From the NCBI GenBank assembly GCA_020726505.1, contig JAHLEZ010000002.1, forward strand, positions 4,836,001 through 4,900,000: DNA of 64,000 bases, given 5' to 3'. Origin of the DNA: Leptodontidium sp. MPI-SDFR-AT-0119. Lineage: Eukaryota; Ascomycota; Leotiomycetes; Helotiales; Leptodontidiaceae. Numbering within the stretch: position 1 is the stretch's first letter; each line of letters starts with the position of its first letter. The translations under genes and the position numbers were made by a program. This document shows positions 35,849-47,743 of this stretch, piece by piece. The notes under the pieces are model-generated. The model worked only from the letters and a program-made list of their open reading frames with translations, did no database searches and was not told the DNA's origin.

Positions 35849-37810
35849 TCAATCCTTCCTCGTTGGTTCCACTTCAATGGTGGTAGGTTCAGCCAAGTTT
35901 TCCACCTCCCTGTTCCTCTCATCGTCACTTTCCTGGAACTCTTTGTGCTGCCGCCTGCAATGATGTCAGCCTCCACCCCAAATATTAATGTGAAAACTCA
36001 CTCCTGTTTATCATGAAGATACTTCACGATCCACGTCATCACAATCAACATAAAGGCACAAGCAACTACGAATGAATAACCCTTGGTAAATCTTGGAGCT
36101 TCGACAGTAGGAAACGTCAGAATCAACGTCCATGCGGTAGTTGATTGACATATGGCGTTCATCATTACCAGCGTGAAAGCACGCTGCTCAGGGGAATGGC
36201 GAAGGATGTTTTGTGCCCAGCTGTCGAAAGTCCGAAGTCAGTATGGATGAATCTTGTTATGACTCGAATTCCCACTTACCCGTAAAGAACAGATGAGATT
36301 GCATTGGCAAAGTACGTAGTGTTGAAAGCGAACCAAAGGCCAGGCTCGGGTACTTCCCAAACAATTATGATTATCAAACCAAGGATATTCATGATATATG
36401 CTAAGGTAATCGCCCATGCCTGTATGTCGAGATTAGTGACTAATCGCCCCTTCAAAGTAGGAGCGTTTGGTTTCGCGGAGACTTCGATTTCAGTGGGCGT
36501 ACGATGGTTCTAGCCAAAAAAATCGGAGCCTAAGGAGGTGTTCTTCAAGACTCACAGGTGATCGAAAGAAATCGGCCCCAAAACAAACAGCTAGTGTAAT
36601 GAAAATACCGATAGCCGGCATTGTCGCACCAAGATTGTTAACCTGGATATCAGTTAGCAAATCCTCGAAAGTACCCCAATTCGGCAATGTGGGAGTTCAT
36701 TCGAAGCTCGCTTGATGTCGAACAACACTCGAAACACTGGCATAGCACATAACACCGTACTGTACTGACCTCAGGAATACTATATCTTTTCAGCGACTTG
36801 ATCCATAGCAGGTATCCGCCATTCGCAGTATTCAGAGATCCATTCCAGAACATTATGTCCCAGAAAACCAGGACATAGATATGCCAAGTTGAGAAGACCT
36901 TCTTCACCAGCTTCCAGGTCCAATTCGCAGGGGCTCTGTGTCCCGAACTCTCCAGACGCTTCTTCGCGATCTCAATGTCCTTCTTGCTGATGGAGAAACG
37001 GTTGGGCTTGTCAGGTGTGCCAGGAAAGATGAACCAGCCAACGAACGCAAGCGGCAATGTGCAGACGCTAGTGATGATGAAGTTCCATCGCCATCCTTCG
37101 AGTCCGTTCACACCGTCGAGGTTCTTGGTGGCTGCGGCCTGGAGCAGAGATGCGGTCAATGTGCCTAGCGCCAGTCCAATGTAGAAACATGAGCCTCTAC
37201 GGCCTAGTTCGTGGCCTTTGTACCACGATCCTAGGGTATAGTGAACTGCTATGAAGAATGGACTCTACAGTCTTGGTAAGTATTGGAACTGGAATACACA
37301 GCACGAAATTTGACTTACTTCAAACAGACCAATGAAGAATCGGTAAGCCATCAATTCAGGCAGACCCTTGGCTCTATATTGTAACAAATTGAAGATTCCC
37401 CAGCCGAGATCCAGACTCGGAATGAGAATGTGCAGTGGGAGCTTTGGGAAGAAGTACGCCCCCGGGACTTGACCAATGCAGTTGCCAATGAGGAGAGCAG
37501 ACTGTAAGTGCGAGAGGTCGTTGCCTCCAAGATTAAGGTCTTCCTTCATTCCTGAGACGTAAGCATTGTCTGTGTTTACATCAGTATTTGTGACGAAGCG
37601 AGCTAGGAGCTTGGACCTACTCAGATTAGCTGCGTCGAGGTATTTCACCCAGTACACCAGCAATGCATATGGAACAATCAGCAAATCCAACTTCCATATC
37701 AGCTTGCGCTCTTCTGGCGTGTCATTCTCGTCAAACCATCTGAAATTATGGAAGATTCCTTTCTTGGCTTTTGGGTCTGCAACAAGAACACCCTCTGGAG
37801 TCTCTGCCAT
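35849..37810 (-). CDS. Dal5-like (allantoate permease/ACS family) MFS transporter
   Basis: Seven exons: 37810-37621, 37569-37319, 37264-36770, 36642-36556, 36419-36280, 36220-36002 and 35954-35849; phases agree throughout, about 495 aa. Family features: IVPYALLVYWVKYLDAANL spliced to NNAYVSGMKEDLNL in helix 1 and its loop, QVPGAYFFPKLPLH before helix 3, and MAYRFFIGLFE with GSWYKGHELGRRGSCF near helix 5. PGTPDKPNRFSISKKD forms the central loop. The tail KYLHDKQE joins the last, strongly hydrophilic exon. The family imports small organic anions such as allantoate, nicotinate, pantothenate or sulfonates across the plasma membrane. It is divergently transcribed from an FMN monooxygenase gene 591 bp away, suggesting that it imports that enzyme's substrate. 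Confidence 0.92.
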
Positions 37811-38401
37811 ATCAACAAGTGTGGGAAATGAAGCCAAAGAGGTCCCTACGTAAGATCATCGAGAAGCAAAAGCAATACCTACCATCAAGTTTCCTTTAAG
37901 TACTCCAAAATATCACAGCAAGAGTATTCATCATTTAAGCTAGTACTTGCGTGCTCACAGGACTCTCTCTTATGTTTCTTCTACAGGACTGCCATTTCCT
38001 TGGAGTGAGAACGGCACAGCGCATCCGATTTTGTTTTTCAGATACCCGCTATCAACAGCATTTCTAGGATTCCAAGATAACTTGTGGGTTACAGCATTTT
38101 CTCGCCGCAAAGGACGCTTCAATATGCTGATTGAGAAAGCATTGTGATAGGCTTATGACGAAGGTGCTCATAGTGGGGCATTATCACAACATCAACATTC
38201 CACTGCGTCGATGAGTGTCGTTGGAATTGGCATCCCACTCTTAGCTGCACTTGTCTTCTAATCGCTATCTTACATCTCCACTTGGCTGTGACCTGAATTA
38301 TGCGTGGGTAGCTTTCTTTTCCACGACCAGCACTTCGCTGTGATAATAGAACTACATCGGGAAATCGAGGTGCCCAATTGACCTTTGCAGCTGTCTCCAA
38401 C
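37811..38401. promoter_or_regulatory. Shared divergent promoter region of permease and monooxygenase genes
   Basis: Only 591 bases separate the two start codons, and the genes are transcribed outward, so regulation in common is likely. I see no unambiguous TATA box or zinc-cluster palindrome. Confidence 0.5.
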
Positions 38402-40095
38402 ATGCCAGACACAGCATCCAAAGTCAACGGGTTGAACCACAAAGGGCTCAAGCCAAATGGCACCCATAATATCGAAGATACTGAAACTCAAGGCTCATCC
38501 AAGCGACAGAAAAGAGGACCTGGGAAGCAGATCTTACTGAACGCCTTCGACATGAGTGGTACAATCGGCCATCTAAGTCCTGGACAATGGAAGGTTCCTT
38601 CAATGCAATTCCAGTTATAAATCTCTCAACTGACGCCCAAGGTAGAATCCAAAAGACAAATCCACCACCAAGCTGAAGCTCTCCTACTGGACGAATCTCG
38701 CCCAGCTTCTTGAACGCGGAAACATCAATGCACTCTTCCTCGCTGATTCCACAGCGGGCCATGCCGTCTATGAAGGGTCGATGGATGAGTGTATTCGTCG
38801 TGGAGCTCAATGGCCACTCCTCGATCCAAGTATTCCGATCTCAGCTATGGCTGCTGTGACAAAGAACCTGGCTTTTGCCATCACCACGTCGACGAGTTTT
38901 GAGACCCCATTTATTGTGGCGAAGCGCTTTTCGACTCTGGATCACTTGACAGATGGTCGGATAGGATGGAATATTGTGACTTCGTAAGTGCTAGGGCGAC
39001 ATATTCACGACGGTTTTCTATGTACAATGAACTGACGAGGCTATAGCTGGAAAGATGCAGCTTTCAAAGCAATCGGTATCTCCTCTCAAATTGACCACGA
39101 TAAGAGGTATGAGATGGCAGACGAATATCTGACGGCTCTTTACAAGCTATGGGAGGGGTCGTGGTCGGATGATGCCGTGAAATTCGATGTTGCCAACGAT
39201 GTGTATGCGGATCCTGCGAAGATTAGAGAAATCCATCACGACGGACCGTACTACAAACTCGACACTCGACACATCCTTCCTCCCAGTCCGCAACGCGTCC
39301 CATTTCTCTTTCAAGCCGGTACATCTGCGTAAGTAAACCAGTGCTCAAAAGAAACAGCAATTTATTGACCAGGGACTCAGAGCAGGTTCTGCATTCGGCG
39401 CCACGCACGCCGAAGCCATCTTCGTAGCAAGCCATTCCCCAGAACTCCTCCGGCCCAAGATTGCCAAGATACGGGCTCAGGCAGCCTCCTTGGGACGTGA
39501 TCCTCAATCCATCAAATTCTTTGCATCCATCACACCTTTCATTGGATCAACTCAAGCCGTGGCAGAGGAGAAGCTCGCAGATGCCCGCAAGTACGCATCT
39601 GTGATAGGCGGCCTTGTGCTATTCAGCAGTTGGACTGGAATTGATGTGTCAACTCTGCCTCTCGATGAAGAGATCAAGCCCGCAAGCCATAATGAGGGGA
39701 ATAAAATATCCTCCATCCTCGACCAGATGGTTTCTACGAGCGAGAATGTCCCCAAATGGACTCCGCGAGTTATTGCCGAGAAGGCAGCTTTTGGAGGCTT
39801 GGGACCTTGTCCTGTGGGAACTCCGGACGTGGTGGCTGATGAGATGCAAAGGTGGATCGAAGAAGGTGATTTAGACGGATTCAATATTGCGTATGTGAAC
39901 ACACCCAGCTCGTTTGAAGATGTGGTGTATCTATTGATTCCAGAATTGAGGAGGAGAGGACTCTATTCAGAGGTTCCAGAGGAGGGAGATGAGGCTTTGA
40001 CGGCGAGAGAGAAGATTTACGGGAAGGGTCAGAAGGTATTGAGGAGTGATCATGTGGGAGCTACTTATCGGTACGATGTTTACAAAGAAGATTAA
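38402..40095 (+). CDS. FMN-dependent monooxygenase, NtaA/SnaA/DszA (luciferase-like) family
   Basis: Exons: 38402-38593, 38646-38983, 39047-39328 and 39381-40095; about 508 aa. After a polar N-terminal extension of about 40 residues the family core begins with ILLNAFDMSGTIGHLSPGQW. Further blocks: SYWTNLAQLLERGNINALFL, MAAVTKNLAFAITTSTSFE, the signature KRFSTLDHLTDGRIGWNIVTS, and PSPQRVPFLFQAGTSAAG. The C-terminal part ends with DLDGFNIAYVNTP and LIPELRRRGLY. Members use FMNH2 from a separate reductase and O2 to oxidise substrates such as nitrilotriacetate, EDTA, sulfones, sulfonates or pristinamycin-type compounds. Pairing with a Dal5-like permease suggests use of an organic nitrogen or sulfur source. 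The first intron has a weak donor (GTTCCT). Confidence 0.93.
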
Positions 40096-40347
40096 GCCCA
40101 TTTATATTAGAGACTAATGTCACATTTTGATTTTAGCGACATTGAAAATCTTGAAGTTGGTGATACCATTTTTATTTTTATATTTTTTTTCTTGCCAGGT
40201 ATCCATTGATCTCATGATCCTCCCCGGGCAAAACCCATTCCCAAACGCCAGTGACCCGCAATCAAATCATTATCTTAGTACCCGGCCCAGCCCATCCATC
40301 CATGATGACCATCGATTTCAGTCCAAGCAAAAGCCCAAGCCCAAGGC

Positions 40348-41454
40348 TCAGGCACAGGGGACAAGATACAGGCCGATTGGCTGAGATTCAGTGTTCTGAA
40401 AGTAGTCGAGCTCGGTCTTGTTGACAGAGCTGCCCTCGATGGTGATGGTCTTTCCTGCGGGGCAGGGAAAGGTGGAGACCGTGTATTTGTTGCCCGGGAG
40501 GATTTTCGTCTTTCCGTAATCGACAGCAACCGGAGGGGTGGTGTTATAAGTCGTAGAGTTGTCGGCAACGCCAGCCAGAAGTGCGAAGTTCAATCCTCCA
40601 TTCTGATACTCGACTTGCTCCATTCCTGAGTACTTGTATTTGCCAGCCGAGGGGTCGAGTTCTGACATGAATGGGAACAGAAAGATCAGAGAACAGGTGC
40701 CAGTGTAGCTTGTGGGGATGTCGAAATTGAAGAGCGTCGAGGCGGCAGGTGAGATCCAAACCATGTATTGATCACCAACGGGCTCATTCGGCATACTCAC
40801 TGACGTAGGGATGATGAGATGTGGGAACTGATATTCGCCAGAGAGGTCGGAAGGGCAGGTGATTTCAGAAGCCAAGGAGTTCGAAACTAGATCTCTAAGC
40901 TCAATCTTTGTGTACTCAGTATCCTCATTCTCCTCGAAATCGTACTCATCATCAAATTCGTACTCGTACTCGTCGATAATGTCAATTTCAGACTCCAAAG
41001 CGGGAGGGTGAGAGATACCGTGCGCAGTCGAAACAGCGGGAACAGTCGTATAGCTTGTGGAGGTGCGGGTAGTGGTTCTAGTGGTAATAGTCTTGATTGT
41101 AACACGAGGCTTGGTAAGGTAGATTGTGTCGATGTGAGGGACCGTAATAGTGCTTCGCAAGGTGCTATACCGAGTGATAGTGGTGGTGGGCAAAGGAAGC
41201 TCAGTCAAGACATGTTGAGATCGAAGCTCAGTGTCGGAAGCGAGGGAGTAAGTAGCAGCACATGGGTTGACACTGACCGTGGTGACGCCGAAGAAGGTTT
41301 GAGTAACGATTCTGCCACTGCTGGTGACAGAAGAACCTTGAGCAGCGACGACGGAACCAGTGGAGGGGAGGGCTGGAAGCTCATTGGCAAACCCACCGAG
41401 GCACAGGCCTAAGAGAAAAGCAACGAGCAAGGCGATCATTTTCATGAGCTTCAT
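40348..41454 (-). CDS. Secreted protein with C-terminal But2 (ubiquitin 3 binding) domain
   Basis: A single exon of 368 codons. ATG 41454 is chosen because it starts a signal peptide (MKMIALLVAFLLGLCLGGFA). Residues about 25-160 are Thr/Ser-rich and probably O-glycosylated. A highly acidic stretch around residue 180 (EYEYEFDDEYDFEENEDTEY) follows. The C-terminal 150 residues match the But2 domain: YQFPHLIIPTSV, TLFNFDIPTSYTGTCSLIFL, DPSAGKYKYSGMEQVEY, DYGKTKILPGNKYTVSTF and QPIGLYLVPC. In fission yeast But2 was named for binding the NEDD8-conjugation factor Uba3, but most filamentous homologues are secreted or wall-associated with unknown function. It converges with the monooxygenase gene (252 bp between stops). 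Confidence 0.88.
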   Translation of the reverse strand: MKLMKMIALLVAFLLGLCLGGFANELPALPSTGSVVAAQGSSVTSSGRIVTQTFFGVTTVSVNPCAATYSLASDTELRSQHVLTELPLPTTTITRYSTLRSTITVPHIDTIYLTKPRVTIKTITTRTTTRTSTSYTTVPAVSTAHGISHPPALESEIDIIDEYEYEFDDEYDFEENEDTEYTKIELRDLVSNSLASEITCPSDLSGEYQFPHLIIPTSVSMPNEPVGDQYMVWISPAASTLFNFDIPTSYTGTCSLIFLFPFMSELDPSAGKYKYSGMEQVEYQNGGLNFALLAGVADNSTTYNTTPPVAVDYGKTKILPGNKYTVSTFPCPAGKTITIEGSSVNKTELDYFQNTESQPIGLYLVPCA

Positions 41455-44400
41455 GGTGATCGATGTATTGTTTGGGTTTCTGGGGAGAACTGAAGTCAAC
41501 AATGGGAATTCCCAGGTGTTGACTAAGAGATAAGGGCTTACCTTCAAATAAGATCTCTGGAGAGAATTCGATAGCAAGATCGAAAAGAGGAAAGGCGTTG
41601 TGTTGTGGAAAGGCGGAGTGTTGCTGTTTAGAAGTTGGAAAAGACGAGAGTGCGGGTTGCTGAAATGGCAACAGTGGGCTGCAAAGCGAGCGCTCTAGCC
41701 TGATTTTAGGCAGCAAATAGCACTAGAACCTTCTCAGATGCGTTGAAGGGCCTTATTTTATTTCTATGACACGTTAACTACGTGCGTAAGGGCGTTCTGC
41801 TACGATCATTTACTGTTGAAGTCGAAGTCTTGGTTGTGCAGGACTTCAGCTCGCTTCGAAGCGAACCCCTATTCGAACCGAAAATTGAACACCGTCTGAC
41901 TGTGAACTTTGTTAGATTTGACTCCACGTCTACTTTTGTGGGATTTTAGATTATGAAATGTATGGAATTGTGGAAGCTATATGGATTGCAAACAGCACAG
42001 CACTTACACAATTTTTGGGAGGCACAAGATACCCTAATCTTCATTAGGAACGCACCACACAGCGGCAAAATCCCAAGAGTAAACTCTTTTCTGCCTTCAG
42101 ATTGAAGACAATAAAGAGTAGACTCTCAAGGGAGTTCTATCCAGAAGTTGCAGCAAACAGATGGTTGTTGTCGCTTCTGTTCTTGCCAACAATCCAGGAC
42201 CTAGGTTTCAGAAATCCAGGAAAGGTTTGTAGACTGTGACTGTTACTTAGTGGCCCAGAGGTAAGGTTTCCAATTCTTTATGCCAAAGAATATAGAAATT
42301 CTTCTTTGATGTGACCCCTGCCCAGACACCGCATCAAAGGTTGTTGATGTTCGAAGTCTTCGTCGGCACATCTACTCTCTGTGGATTCCAATGCAGCTCC
42401 CCAATCGTACTTTTTGTTCCAGCAAAGGATTTGGAAAAACTCTGTGGAAGGACTGTTTGTGGACAGGGTGTTTGGAGACAATTGAAATGCTGTTCATCGA
42501 GGTGTAGTCGTTGTCGATGAAGCTAGTGGCTGTGGTGGTCCACTCTTGCAGCTTCCCAAAACAAAAACTAACAAGTCACCATCTTTAACCATCTCCGATC
42601 GAAGGTGCCACCACAATGATGCTGGAAGTCTCATATTAACAAACGGATAGGTCAACCCGGGTACCAGACGTTTTGTTCATACTTCGTCGTCGCCTGCAGC
42701 CAATCCCATCCTTGTTTTGTTTTCCTTCCTTAGCAGACGCGCCACAAAGTCATCGATTGCCATCGATTCATTCGTCACCCGTACCACCCCTCTACCTCAT
42801 TCATACGACCATTTGCGGATAAAGGAGCCGCAATAAACACCACAAAGCCGGTTTGGGAACGACATGAAGGCAGAGATTGGGCCGCTTCATATACAGCGTC
42901 GCCGGGGATGTCATTGAAACGCAGCCAAGCTTTACCCCAGACGCATAGCTGCAGATGGCGGCAGCGCACTGTGGTTGGAAGATGCAGTGGCTGAAAGACG
43001 CATTGGCTGCAAGATGCAGTTTTTGATGAGAAGCTGATGCTTGTAGGTCTTGATTAAATAAATCTTGGGCTGGCACCTTCCCGGAATTGCGGGTGGCAGG
43101 TGGCAAGTAGACATTATGGCCCCTTCCATTGTTTGCCAGGTATTTCACAGGCATAGACACAATATTTGGAAGGATTTTAACATGCATCATCATATTTAGC
43201 TACCGTGCAAATCATGTGGAGGAGCAGAAGAGCCCTAGAGGACAAGATGCTCGGGGATGACAATTGCTCCGCATGCACATCAGCTGTACGACTCACCCTG
43301 AAACAGCTTACGATGAGACCTTCTGGTCAGGTTCTACGCATGAAAGAAGGGTAGGTGCATGATTTTTCACTGCCATTCTGGTCCAACGTTCTTTCTGTAG
43401 GTCATAGAGACATTCTTCCTCGACCAGACAGCTGACAAGCCTCAAATGTGCGCAGATTCTTCCAGCGAAACCCTACAAGATCTCCTTTGCCTCACAAGAC
43501 AAACCAAAAACGACAAATCAAACAGCGAATCCACGAATCTCCTCCGCTCCATACACATCGATTACTCAAGGTCCACAGAAGGAAAAATGAGGCTGAGGTC
43601 AAGAGAAGGGATGAGAACGGGGCGTCGATGCAATTCCGAAATGCAATAGAAACATGGTAGCAGGTTGAAGGAAACAATAGGACCTCGGTAGGTTAATCAA
43701 AATTCTCAGGAAGGTCTACAATTGCGATGGAGTTGGCTGCTCGCGATCGTCAAAGGAACGAACACACCAGGAGGAAATCGAAGGATGGCGATTGGAGGAG
43801 GGAGCAAGAGGAAGCCCATAGCTCGTAACTTCGAGGATGGGAGGCGGAAGAAAGCTCTGAATCCCCTTAGCAGAGATGGCTTTCTACGACAGCGGGAGTT
43901 CCAATAGAAGGAGATTGAAGTGGCTTCAAAGCGGTCTCGTTCTCTCTTGAGCAAGACACTGTTGATCGCCAACTTGCTGCAAGAAAACGGAACTCAACGA
44001 ATGCATTGCTAACGATAAAACAGATCGCTACTCGACTTGAACCTCAACATCAACCCCAAGTCTCTTTCGAGATTGATATCAGACGGTACAGCAGCCGTAG
44101 CCGATCGATGTACCACACATAATCTACGATAAGAGTCCGAGCTGCTGCAGTCTGCGCAGAAGAGCACCGAGGAAATACCCACAACAACCATCATTTGCCG
44201 AGCTAGAAGCAAACAAGAACATATATGGTGGCTACAATAGGATTCTCAAATAGACTGCTTAAATTGGGAGCATTGCTGCGTTCTTCAAAGGACGACTAAG
44301 AGACTTTGACGAAGGACGGAGCACTGCCTTTTTTCTTCTACACTTGTCAGGATCTGGAGACAGAGGGAAGAATATGTACAGCGGTTATCTGCAATACATA

Positions 44401-44978
44401 CTTCGATTTCTGTTCCATTCGCATTTCAAGTCTGGTCTGGTTGAGACGAACGGGAGCTCTACAACATTCAACTGTTTGAGTTAAGGGCGAGAGTTCCAAA
44501 CTGCTGAGACTCCGCGCCAAGTGCAATGCGGGGTACAATACAATAGTCATGGTTGCTTCTACGACTTGGAGGAGTTTACCATGTGATAGAGAATTGACGA
44601 ATTACAAGCTCGCTCAGCAGATTAAAAGGACCACTGGCTGTAAGTAGATAGAGCTCCTTTCAGCTGGGCGAAATTCGACAGACTTCAATTATGGTTACAC
44701 TAACTGTTGCCAATCAGGAAGGAGGATATGCAGGTCATCTCTGCCGTCAGCGAATCACAACCGAATACCCAACTTTCCGAGCGACAGATCAAACAAATCG
44801 GGAAATGATCACATCTGCAGATCTGGATTCATGCGAGAAAACTATCCTCCGAGAGCTGGAGGTCCTTGGGGTCGCCTGGGATGGGAGCACACGTGGACGT
44901 TTGGTCGGTCCAGGTTCTGTTGTTACACAGGTCTTTTTTCAGGCCGCTTTGGATCCGGATAATGAATGGTGTTGGAGA
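41455..44978. other. Gene-free region upstream of But2 and NPP1-like genes
   Basis: About 3.5 kb between divergent genes. Open frames on either strand are short. The largest ATG-started one, 44691-45029 (+), overlaps the probable TATA box of the next gene and has no domain. The first few hundred bases should contain the But2 gene promoter. Confidence 0.5.
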
Positions 44979-44985
44979 TATAAAT
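44979..44985 (+). promoter_or_regulatory. TATA-like element of the NPP1-like gene
   Basis: TATAAAT is located 114 bases before the start codon at 45099, with AC/CT-rich sequence between. Position and sequence fit a core promoter of an inducible fungal gene. Confidence 0.45.
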
Positions 44986-45098
44986 CCTGGCTGCACTCCC
45001 AGCAGGAATATAATAAGAGCATCACCTAAATAGTTTTTCTCAGTTTCCCTGGAATATATTGCGACATCTCTTCATTCGAAACCATTTCCATTTATAAG

Positions 45099-46080
45099 AT
45101 GCTGAGAATATTTGCACTTACTGCTCTTGGAGCATTGACAAGCGGAGTTCTCGCAAATACTCCCATTGATAATTCAGTCTTCGTCAATGATCCTTTTACT
45201 GCTGTCAAAGCCGCAGCGCCGTTATGGCATTTCGACACCAAGACTTGCTTCCCCACAGCGGCAACACAGCTAGACGGCAGCCAAACGAAGAACCTCACGG
45301 AAGACGCCTGTATGCTTCTGGGGCCACTTAATCAAGGGTGTCCAGTCCAAGCGCCACAGACACAACAAGCACAGCTGTCTACTTCGTTTCCGACTTATTA
45401 TACAATCAGGAAGTGTGACAAGGATGCCTCTTGGAGAGTGGTTTATGATGTGTTTTTTCAAAAGGCTAGTTTTTCCTCAGAAGATGGAAAACAGAGCTTA
45501 TTCTAAATTAGGACACGGGGCATCCCTACGACTGGGAATGGGCAGCCGTGAAGTTCGTCCAGAATACTCAGGGACAATATATACGAGACGGGATCTGGCT
45601 GGAGCAAGACGGGAATCATCCCTACATCACATGGGGCAACATCCCCAACACCTTCGACGGGTAAATTCCTCTCCAATCCTCTTCTCTCCTCAACCAGCAA
45701 CACCAAAACTAACATTCGAATTCAAAGCGAGGCCGATAAACTCCAGAACAGTAACAAGAACCGCGATCATCCCAAAGCCTACTTCGGCAAGTGGAAGCAC
45801 AACGTAGATGTGGTGTTCAACGATAAATTTGCGAATGATTGCCTCGGAGCCATCGTGAACAAGAAGGATTACCATAGTGATGATTATCAGTATTTCGCTG
45901 CTGATAATCTGGTTGTGGGCTTGGCTGTGCCTGGTAAGCCCTCTGTCTTCGTCTCCTTGAGTGGATTTTTGGGGGCTGATGGTCTGGATAGCAATCTATA
46001 AGTATGGAAATGCGGATTCAACTCCAACGGCTTTTGAGGCGGGTGGGAGGTATGATATTTGTGGGAGTGGGTTTGCTTAG
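45099..46080 (+). CDS. Secreted necrosis-inducing-like protein, NPP1/NLP family
   Basis: Exons: 45099-45464, 45512-45660, 45728-45933 and 45992-46080; about 269 aa with a signal peptide (MLRIFALTALGALTSGVLA). Family context is clear: a conserved early region with several Cys, WRVVYDVFFQK, then the heptapeptide region reading GHPYDWE instead of the canonical GHRHDWE. The His, Asp and Glu described as metal ligands in the Pythium NLP structure are kept; the residues between differ. The end, AGGRYDICGSGFA, suits the family. Members act at plant plasma membranes, and many divergent ones are not cytolytic, so activity should not be assumed. Intron 1 (45465-45511) begins with GC rather than GT; without it the frame stops at TAA 45505. 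If it is not spliced, only a truncated product would be made. Confidence 0.85.
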
Positions 46081-47743
46081 GTGTAGTACTTATTTGTAAT
46101 GGAATGAATGTTGTATCCTCCCATTCAGACCTTTTCCACCAAATTACTTTTAAGTGTTTGCGACTTCTAGAGATCTTCCCATCCTCCTGTAGCTACTTAA
46201 TTAGATGATGAGGCCTGATTTTCTGGCCTGAGCGTGGGTCGAGACTCGAGAGTTCCTTGTATGAGAAGGCTCGTCTGTGCGCTGTCTTCGCCGTAGCGCC
46301 TCTGCAATTGTTGTTTTCGTCTTGGTTATTGTCTCTTTTGATCTTCCCGGGGCTGTATTCTCATCATGAATGGTACCGGTGCAGCAGCCATTCTATATGT
46401 ACTGCCGTCATTGGGTAGCTGCCGTTCAAACCACGCATTGAGGCGACCACACCAGATGAGCGTAAACACGACAACGAAGGCTGTGAGAATGACCACGATT
46501 ATGATAATCGCCCCAGCAAAGCCTCAAAAGTCTTTCATTGTGAAGACTTGATACTGTGTAGTGTTGCTGTAGCCGATAAGTTCTCACCGAGTTCGGGATG
46601 CTCGTTTTATCTGGAGACGTACAGAGCAATGTTTGGCGCGGAGGATTTCGTTTCTGTTTATACTTGACCGAGTGATAAAGACTAAATAGTGGAAGCTTTG
46701 AGTTTAAATTTGAGAGCAGAACAATAAGCTTGTGGGCATTTACAGTTGGGGCTAGAATGTTGGGCATGACGTCGATAACGGCTGGTACATTAGTTATGCT
46801 GGACGGAGCTAGCTTAGGGCTTGACTAGTGAATATCTTGTCAGCTCCCAGCCGGCGACCTGCATCTTTGTAGATCCGTGTCGCAATTTCAGATTCTAGCT
46901 CCTGTGGGCCTGCTTGTGCATGGGCTGAACAGAAACCAAGGGGGGAACTGAGCTGTTTACCTCGCTTAGGCTGCCAAGATGCGCGTGCCATGCCAGCCCG
47001 TGGATCGAGTTGAGCACGTTCATTCTGTTCATTAAAGAAATTCATATGACGATCGTTAAATTTTGGTTCCAGTGTTGTAATAGCTCTCGGGTGGAACATG
47101 TTAGTCGTATGGGTCTGGGACAAGTGCCGACCCTGAGCGGCACTTCTTAGAAGAAAAGGGTTGATTGACAATCAACGCATGTTATGAAGCAATGAGCTCA
47201 TCGTGAAGTTGCCACTGTCTTACCGAGGCTTGTGCATTGCAACATTGACGGAGAACAGCCATTCTGCTGCAAATGCGGCCGAGAAGCTCTTCATCACTTT
47301 GAGAATTTGCAGCAGCAACACGAATTTAATGAACATTGACTTTTTCAGTCGGGTATACAGATCGTAATAACGATCAATGCATGTTCGTCATTTTTATAGG
47401 GAGCTGTGGCTGTCAGGAATTTGAAAATTCGCGCTGAAAAGTAGTCTTCATAGAGATCTGGACGTGAAGGTGAGCGTGTGATTGAAACTGTATTAGATCT
47501 AACATATATCAACTCAGCTGTTGGAGCGGAAATGAGGATGTTTAACTGTCGATTGTCCCCAGCTTGAACATGTGCTTGAATCCATACTTCAAGAGTCCCA
47601 TGTCCCTGCGTACCTAACTGCGCACACCCAAGCCATGACGCCCTGTACTCTCTTAGCGGCTTCGTCGAGAGCCAAATTCGCTACCAACTAAAAGAAGATA
47701 GATGCGAACTCTCAAGTTTCCGAAGCTTGCGGGCATCTTTCTC
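46081..47743. other. Convergent intergenic region
   Basis: About 1.7 kb between the 3' ends of the NPP1-like and Cys-rich membrane protein genes. A 96-codon ATG-started frame at 46809-47099 (-) has a reasonable amino-acid mix but no recognisable family or support. Otherwise nothing. Confidence 0.45.

Noticed and set aside
38402..40095. Luciferase-like domain taken as evidence of bioluminescence
   Set aside because: The motifs place it with NtaA/SnaA/DszA monooxygenases; no aldehyde-supplying or other lux-type genes are present.
44691..45029. 112-codon ATG-started frame just before the NPP1-like gene
   Set aside because: It contains the likely TATA box of the next gene and shows no domain or signal peptide.
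46809..47099. 96-codon ATG-started frame on the minus strand
   Set aside because: Composition is plausible but there is no family, splice or context support.
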